A stretch of DNA of 64,000 nucleotides from Paralithodes platypus. Lineage: Eukaryota > Arthropoda > Malacostraca > Decapoda > Lithodidae. This document shows, one piece after another, positions 57,461 through 64,000 of this stretch (the first letter of the stretch is position 1; every line of letters starts with the position of its first letter). Under the pieces are notes generated by a model. The model did no database searches, was not told the DNA's origin, and saw nothing but the letters and a program-made list of their open reading frames with translations. The stretch is from positions 37,402,010-37,466,009 of the forward strand of contig CM064572.1 of the NCBI GenBank assembly GCA_032716605.1, in the 5' to 3' direction. The translations under genes and the position numbers were made by a program.

Positions 57461-57577
57461 ATAAACCCCTTCTATACCGGCGACGTCACTTTAATTTAAT
57501 TTGTACTACCATTAGACGATTTTATTCAGTTTAAAAAGAACTTCCAGCAACTAACAGGCTTCGAACTCTCTCACTTA

Positions 57578-58471
57578 GGACCAATTCTCTTTCTAATTTA
57601 CATCAACGACATAGATGAGGGTCTCACCTGTACAATCTCAAAATTTGCTGACGATACAAAAATTGAAAATAGCGTACTCTCAAAAGATCAAGTTGACGAT
57701 ATGCAACACAATCTAGATAAATTGTCAAATTGGGCCCAAATTTGCCAAATGAGTTTCAATGCGGATAAATGTAAAGTACTACATATCGGATTCCTAAATG
57801 AGAAAGCAAACTATTCGATGAATGGCACTCAGCTTAAGAATGTAAACAGAGAAACCGATCTGGGAGTAACAATATCGAGTAACCTAAAACCGAGTCAACA
57901 ATGTTCAGAAGTTGGTAAGAAGGCAAACAAAATAATTGGCTTTATAGGCAGGTCATTTGAGCATAAATCCAAAGACGTTATCCTAACCCTTTACAATTCC
58001 TTAGTCCGCCCTCTTCTGGAATACTGCGTTCAATGCTGGTGCCCTTATTACCAAAAAGACATAAACAAGCTAGAACTAGTTCAACGTAGAGTTACCAAAA
58101 TGATACCTAGCCTAAAGAACAAACCATACGAAGAGCGTCTTAGAGAATTAAATCTATTTCCTTTAGCCCAGCGCAGATTAAGAGGTGACTTAATTCATGT
58201 GTTCAAAATCATCAAAGGCATCGACAATATGAACTGTAGTAAGTACTTCACTATCAACCAATCTAATTACACGCGGGGAAACGGTTGCAAACTTATTGGT
58301 AAATCTTTTAACTCACACGAATCTAAGAATTTCTTCTTCAATCGAGTTGTCAACTTGTGGAATGGGCTTCCCCGAGACGTTATAGACTGCAGCACCGTTG
58401 ATTCATTTAAACTCCGCCTAGACAAATATCTCGCATCAAACCCACGACTGACTGCGTTTGTAAATGAATAA
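57578..58471 (+). pseudogene. Non-LTR reverse transcriptase C-terminal fragment
   Basis: The open frame starts inside the RT at GPILFLIYINDI, carries the catalytic FADDTKI and the same C-terminal blocks as 13042-13935 (NSLVRPLLEYC, RVTKMIPSLKNKPYEERL, FFFNRVVNLWNGLP), and stops after AFVNE. There is no start codon of its own and no endonuclease domain. It begins at exactly the same codon as the other copy. Confidence 0.9.
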
Positions 58472-58690
58472 CTTTATTTTATCCTCCCCTCAGTTACTAA
58501 CCCATATGTCCCCTACTAACTTCCTAGTCCTGCCACGGACATTAGTTCCAGGTCAGTAGTTCCCTTTCCAATGTTCCCTTACCTACTCTAAACCACTGTT
58601 TGGACACTTGATCCTCAGTGTTTTGGAGGACAAGCAGCCTAGAAGGGTCATTAGACTTGTTGTTGCTTGATTTCCTTTGTACTCCTTTGT
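57578..58690 (+). mobile_element. CR1/jockey-like element, 5' truncated
   Basis: 1.1 kb, RT C-terminus plus 3' UTR, ending ACTCCTTTGT. Flanked by the 5 bp duplication ACTTA. Confidence 0.9.
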
Positions 58691-58887
58691 ACTTAACCCT
58701 TTTCACTATCACAGATCCTACTTAAGCTGCACAAAGTCGTCTAAATATAGCTAGACAAAATACAAAAGACGTCACCGGTACAGCACGGATTAAAAGAGTC
58801 TGTTATTAACATGTTAAATCTGATGACAACTTTCATTATATATTATGGCAAACCCCAGACGATTTTGTTAATTTTACAAAAGGCCTC

Positions 58888-58889
<2 letters not shown>

Positions 58890-58924
<35 letters not shown>

Positions 58925-58958
58925 GTCTTAATACCTACATCACACCTGCGTACCTTTC

Positions 58959-59018
<60 letters not shown>
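58890..59018. repeat. (GA)n and (CT)n microsatellites
   Basis: GA at 58891-58920 and CT at 58961-59016, able to pair with each other. Confidence 0.95.
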
Positions 59019-59019
<1 letters not shown>

Positions 59020-59383
59020 CTAAAGGCCGCGTCTGTCTCACACAGTACGTTAGCCGCCGACCACAGACGATATTTTCAAAATATTTGAATTTTTCCGGGA
59101 TTGTCTGACATCGTCTGTGATCGTGTAAAAAGATCGCCTCGTATCGTGGTAGGCGAGGGGTGGTCGAGTGGCGCGGAAATGGTAGGCGGTGATCGGCCAA
59201 AAAGTAGTGGCTGCACTAAATTCTGGCCGAAAATCGGCAGAAAAAACGGTTAAAAAACCGTTAAATTTGATCGTGTGACGCCCGTGTATATGTTGTGCAA
59301 CGAGCGTATGTGAATCCTGGGATATCTTCATTGTCATCCTCTGATCGATTGTTGATTGTGTATGATTTTAGTCTATATATTAT

Positions 59384-59392
59384 ATGTGTGTG

Positions 59393-59439
<47 letters not shown>

Positions 59440-60001
59440 CGTGCGTGCGTGTTTGGTTGTGTATTATTTAGTTTATATATATTGTGTGTGTGTGTGTGTG
59501 TTTTTGTGCGTGTGTGTGTGTGTGTGTGCGTTTCCGTGTTTGGTTGTGTATTATTTAGTTTATATATATATATTGTGTGTGTGTGTGTGTGTGCGTTTCC
59601 GTGTTTGGTTGTGTATTATTTAGTTTATATATATTGTGTGTGTGTGTGTGTGTTTTTGTGCGTGTGTGTGTGCGTATGTGCGTTTGCGTGTTTGGTTGTG
59701 TATTATTTAGTTTATATATATAGTATGTGTGTGTGTGTTTGTGCGTGTGCGTGTGTGCGTTTGCGTGTTTGGTTGTGTATTATTTAGTTTATATATATAT
59801 TATGTGTGTGTGTGTTTGTGCGTGTGCGTGTGTGCGTTTGCGTGGTTGGTTGTGTATTATTTAGTTTATATTTATTGTGTGTATGTGTGTGTGTGTGTGT
59901 GTGCGTTTGCGTGTTTGGTTGTGTATTATTTAGTTTATATATTAATTGTGTGTGTGTGTGCGTTTGCGTGGTTGGTTGTGTATGATTTGGTGTTTTATAT
60001 T

Positions 60002-60032
<31 letters not shown>

Positions 60033-60074
60033 CGTTTGCGTGTTTGGTTGTGTATTATTTAGTTTATACATTGT

Positions 60075-60105
<31 letters not shown>

Positions 60106-60354
60106 CGTTTGCGTGTTTGGTTGTGTATTATTTGGTGTTTTATATTGTATGTGTGTGTGTGTGTGTGTGTGCGTTTGCGTGTTTGGTTGTGTATTATTTA
60201 GTTTATACATTGTGTGTATGTGTGTGTGTGTGTGTGTGTGTGCGTTTGCGTGGTTGGTTGTGTATTATTTGTTGTTTTATATTGTGTGTATGTGTGTGTG
60301 TGTGTGTGTGTGCGTTTGCGTGTTTGGTTGTGTATTATTTAGTTTATACATTGT

Positions 60355-60385
<31 letters not shown>

Positions 60386-60497
60386 CGTTTGCGTGGTTGG
60401 TTGTGTATTATTTGGTGTTTTATATTGTGTGTATGTGTGTGTGTGTGTGTGTGCGTTTGCGTATTTGGTTGTGTATTATTTAGTTTATATATATTGT

Positions 60498-60538
<41 letters not shown>

Positions 60539-60598
60539 TTTGCGTGGTTGGTTGTGTATTATTTAGTTTATATTGTGTGTGTGTGTGTATTATGTTAG
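59384..60598. repeat. GT-rich higher-order minisatellite
   Basis: Each unit has a GCGTTTGCGTGTTTGGTTGT core, then GTATTATTTAGTTTATA, then a variable (GT)n. About 13 units of 80-120 bp. The Cys/Val-rich ORFs here are translations of it. Confidence 0.95.
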
Positions 60599-60912
60599 TC
60601 TATAATACTGTATTGTATGTCTGCGAGTAGTTCTCTCTCACTCACTCACTCTCACTCTCTCTCTCTCTCTCTCTCTGCGTGCGTGTGTGTGTGTGTGTGT
60701 AGCCTATAGTTAACATAAACATCTACAAGTTTACTAAAATACATCCACTTGCAAACTAATGATATACTGCATCAAAGTCAGTGTATACCAGATCGTGTAA
60801 TGATATAGGTATACATTCACCCATCGACTACTTAACTGCAGCGTATTATTATTATAGTTTTATTCAAGTATATTGGGGTTTGTAATTGATGATTAATGTT
60901 AAGAACGGGGTG

Positions 60913-60916
<4 letters not shown>

Positions 60917-60985
<69 letters not shown>
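60917..60985. repeat. (AT)n microsatellite
   Basis: Pure AT run followed by TACAGTATATAC. Confidence 0.95.
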
Positions 60986-60988
<3 letters not shown>

Positions 60989-61433
60989 TATATACAATAT
61001 ATATATACATAGGGCGGTTCCTTTGCTGTGTCAATATCGTGTGTGGCCTACAACGGTCGTATTTATCATTCAACGTATGTGCGTCTGTTGTGCTGTAAAC
61101 GTATGGTTGTCAACCAAAAGCGGCATTATCGTGCTCTTAACGTACTTTAAATGTATGACGAACGTGTGATAGCCGAGTGAGTAGCGTCGCCGGTCAGCGA
61201 TTTATTCTACAACGGCCGTGTTGCCGGCGTGTATGACGTGTGTGTGACTTGTGTGTGTTGAGTGACTGTCGAGGGTTTGTTGTACAGCAATCGTGTGCCT
61301 GCGAGGATCGTGCAGTGATCCAGTGATTCGATTACAATCGGCGAAAAAGTGAAAGTCGTCCTCTGTCGGCAGCTGTCGAGCGGTGGCCGTACTGTGTGAG
61401 ACACGGCCTTAAAACACACTCTCACACTTACTC

Positions 61434-61437
<4 letters not shown>

Positions 61438-61514
<77 letters not shown>

Positions 61515-61535
61515 CTCTCTCTCTCTCTCTCTCTC
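61438..61535. repeat. (CT)n(CA)n(CT)n microsatellite
   Basis: CT, then about 40 bp CA, then CT, just outside the right end of element F. Confidence 0.95.
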
Positions 61536-61739
61536 ATAATCCAGAGGGCAAAAAAAATCCTTAGAGAAAAAAATCTGCTATAATTAAATCAAGTTTTCAT
61601 GTAGGAGATCTGGATTTTTGCATTCAATTTATTATTATTATTATTTTTTATTTATTCGGATTCGGCGTTGTATTTAGTGAAGGATTTTCGAGGGCGCGTT
61701 ATTCAAAAACGAAAATTAATTATAATATTTTATGTATTC

Positions 61740-62100
61740 TTGTATTAGTGGATTAAATTTGCCTTTCATTAATATCCAAGTTGGACTAGATAATAGTCCA
61801 TGAGGCGCCTGGCCCGGGGAGACGATTAATATGAAGGGTGCGCCTGGAAGTGTGGTGGGCGGGCTCGTGGCTTTGGCTCCGCTGCATGTCTGCCTGCCGA
61901 GATCGGATCCTCTCCGGGTGATCGGGGGCCGGGGGAGTGCTGGAGCGACCTTAGTGACCCTGGTCTCTGGGTATTCTTCTGGGTGACCTAGATGTGTGTG
62001 AATTTTGTGTTTTGTCTGTGTTTGTTCGTTGTTCTGTCTTGTATTTTGTGTTTTCCCTGTTCTTGCTCTGTCTTGAGTCGGCCACCCCCAATAAAATACA
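61740..62100 (+). repeat. Dispersed repeat of unknown type
   Basis: A GC-richer 360 bp block in AT-rich surroundings. Its end, GAGTCGGCCACCCCCAATAAAA, resembles 12515-12533 (shown across a one-base variant). It could be a SINE or a retroelement 3' end. No coding domain seen. Confidence 0.4.
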
Positions 62101-62239
62101 AACAAAAGAATGATAAAATAGAGGAAAATAAAAAAATAAAAAATAAGAAAAGTGGGGATTGGGCCTGAGCATATAGAATAGATAGAATAGAATTAATATC
62201 CATTGGAATATTATTGTGATTGTTATTTGTTGTTTAGAT

Positions 62240-62366
<127 letters not shown>

Positions 62367-62389
62367 CTTAACTCGAATATACTACTACA

Positions 62390-64000
62390 GTGGGGGATAA
62401 ACCGACAGTCACTTAGAAGTTTGTATACTTTATTTAACAAACTTGCTACTACACTAATAACGGTTTCTCTGTTCGGGCCAATATGAGTTCAAGACACGGA
62501 TTGAATATTACGTCGACCCAACATAGGTTGTACTTTGGAATCCAAGAACTCCCATTACTCCCTGTTTGAATTCCCGATATTCAGGTATTGACTTAAGTCG
62601 GCTTCGATCCAAAGGCACGTTATTAGTGTTACGACCGGCACTACGAAATAAACAAGGGCACTTAATAATGGACTCGATGATAGGCTATATCTGCAACAAC
62701 GGTACGCTAATTCCAAACCCTCGAACTATTACGCCGGTGAACAAAACACTTAAACCACAGAGTTAATCTGCTGGATAACGGGGTATCAATTAACTGGGGT
62801 TTAGTGCACTTCTACAAAGGCTTTCCGGTGACGGCAAAGCCTACTCACAACAGGAGTACTTTACGTTAATAAAATGCTCTCAAGTAATAACAATGCTTAA
62901 ATAAACTATAACAAGATTTAATAAAGGAGTATATGCTTACGTTAACTTTGGTGTGAGTCGGTACTCAACACTAAACTCTTCAATGCTCTATGAAAACACT
63001 GAAAATCTAGTCCTACAGCAAACAGATATGGAATCTTCTGAAAACGTCTGATGCTCTAAGATGCTCGTTAATATAGAACAGAAATAATGCAGGGGCAGGA
63101 CACCAAAGCGTGTATCTTAAATACACCAATAAGTAGGATACATATATATAACAAGGGTGTGCAACAACTCTGTGACAGCACTAATAATAGTCACTCAAAA
63201 CAGTACTTCCTTAGCCAAAGTAACAGCCATACTGGGTTGTGCACCAAGCATCAACCTAGGCTAAAATAATACGTGAATAATTCCTAAAGCATACACAGCT
63301 AAAGTTAATAAACACAATGCTGTCTTTATTACTAATAAAGTCTAGCAGCGGCATAAAAGGTACCAGGAGGCTAGGCAGAGCGCAAGCATGCTCGTAGCCT
63401 ACGGTCTCCCCTTGAACAGATTTCCCTTATGTTACGTTAAGTGACTAGGAGGCTCTCTTGGTAAGTCCAGATCTCTAGTATCTGGTCTTACCCTGGCGCT
63501 CCACAAAGGTCAACAAAATGAGGTAGCAACCATACAAGTAAGTGTAGGCAAAAGCCCTTCGCTTGTATGCTGCTACACTCGCAAAAGAAAAATATGCACA
63601 AGGGTTACTATGCTCCGTCGAAGTCGTACAGGCTCTGACTTGCCACATACATAACTCAGACAACGACCAAGGATACCCTCCACTGTCTAGCATTAACTAG
63701 TAACAAAGAACAACTCAATAATTAGAAGCACCCAATGATAATATGACTCATGTGACTATGACTAATAATCCCTAAAGCTAGTGCAAAACATATATGTGAG
63801 AACTGGTGCTGGTAATACGACTGGCCGACTATGGAAGTCGTATGCAGAACCAGAAGGGATAAGTAATTGAATAAAGATGAGAAGTAATGGAAAAGAAGAA
63901 GTTCAGGGAGAGAAACAGTAGTACAGGGGGTTAGATTGGGGGACAGATTGCAAGGGATGTCTAGGACCAAGCACGCTATGCCAAGCTCTAAGGAGATATG
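62390..64000. other. 1.6 kb unique sequence without a recognised gene
   Basis: More even base composition than its surroundings, no domain in any frame and no second copy in the window. A TATACTTTATTTAACAAACT start (62427) would be a poly(A)-signal-bearing end on the minus strand, so it may be an LTR or UTR of an element continuing past the window. This is a guess. Confidence 0.4.

Larger units (their letters stand above)
57463..58794. mobile_element. MITE family D, copy 5, split by a CR1-like insertion
   Basis: The left half (57463-57577: CCCCTTCTATACCGGCGACG, ATTAGACGATTTTATTCAG) and right half (58691-58794: AAGTCGTCTAAATATAGC, GTCACCGGTACAGC) join to the family consensus. The duplicated ACTTA at 57573-57577 and 58691-58695 marks the target site. 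Confidence 0.85.
59021..61412. mobile_element. TIR element (family F) filled with GT repeats
   Basis: Left end TAAAGGCCGCGTCTGTCTCA..CAGTACG; right end CGTACTGTGTGAGACACGGCCTTA is its inverse (shown as blocks). The flanking TA suggests a TA target. Inside are unique GC-richer arms (59045-59340 and 61015-61400), a GT minisatellite (59384-60598) and an AT run (60917-60985). No transposase is present. Confidence 0.7.

Noticed and set aside
59401..60598. Long Cys/Val-rich ORFs
   Set aside because: Translations of (GT)n-based repeats; open in several frames by necessity.

Overview
The window reads as eukaryotic, most likely from an arthropod with a large, repeat-rich genome; a decapod crustacean is my best guess. 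The reasons are very dense microsatellites ((AT)n, (GT)n, (GA)n), many minisatellites, DIRS-like, BEL/Pao, Ty3/gypsy and CR1/jockey-like retrotransposons, tRNA-derived SINEs, and widely spaced exons with GT-AG splice sites. There are no operons, rRNAs or convincing functional tRNA genes. The species assignment is an inference.

The only host gene I can support is a TMTC3-like gene on the + strand. TMTC proteins are endoplasmic reticulum multi-pass membrane proteins with C-terminal TPRs, implicated in O-mannosylation of cadherins. Three consecutive exons join in phase: 11168-11326, 39725-39821 and 44798-44946. They encode about 134 residues of the DUF1736 region and following membrane segments. 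Earlier and later exons lie outside the window or were not found. The first exon sits in a cluster of three broken copies of itself (10532-10608, 11031-11076, 11700-11811). The second has a broken partial copy at 40211-40251.

Layout. 0-8.3 kb: retroelement wreckage. It includes an open 805-codon ORF that fuses a non-LTR-type reverse transcriptase to a Ty3/gypsy RT-RNase H (808-3225), a minus-strand BEL/Pao gag-protease remnant (5468-7073) and an SGNH-esterase ORF (7337-8152). 10-12.3 kb: TMTC3 exon copies interleaved with foldback MITEs. 12.7-26.3 kb: one minus-strand LTR element with about 1 kb LTRs, in which integrase follows protease directly and no RT/RNase H is present (Gmr1-like order). 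It is interrupted by a CR1-like insertion in its 3' LTR, a 5.5 kb DNA transposon (Academ-like) in its integrase, and a TTAA MITE in its gag. 26.3-35.2 kb: a minus-strand DIRS-like element with inverted terminal repeats, an internal complementary region and RT-RNase H-tyrosine recombinase, interrupted by a SINE and a TTAA MITE. All of 12.7-35.2 kb lies inside one 28 kb TMTC3 intron.

35-64 kb: microsatellites, six clear minisatellite arrays (18, 27, 35, 40, 53 bp and a roughly 46 bp family), tRNA-derived SINEs, truncated non-LTR elements and several MITE families. For reference these are labelled A and B (foldbacks sharing a core), C (TACAGT ends), D and E (TTAACCC ends, piggyBac-like) and F (a 2.4 kb TIR element filled with GT repeats). 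I found no bacterial-type system, CRISPR array or novel multi-gene cassette. The most unusual items are the dual-RT ORF, the RT-less protease-integrase LTR element, the exon-copy cluster and the SGNH ORF upstream of BEL gag.
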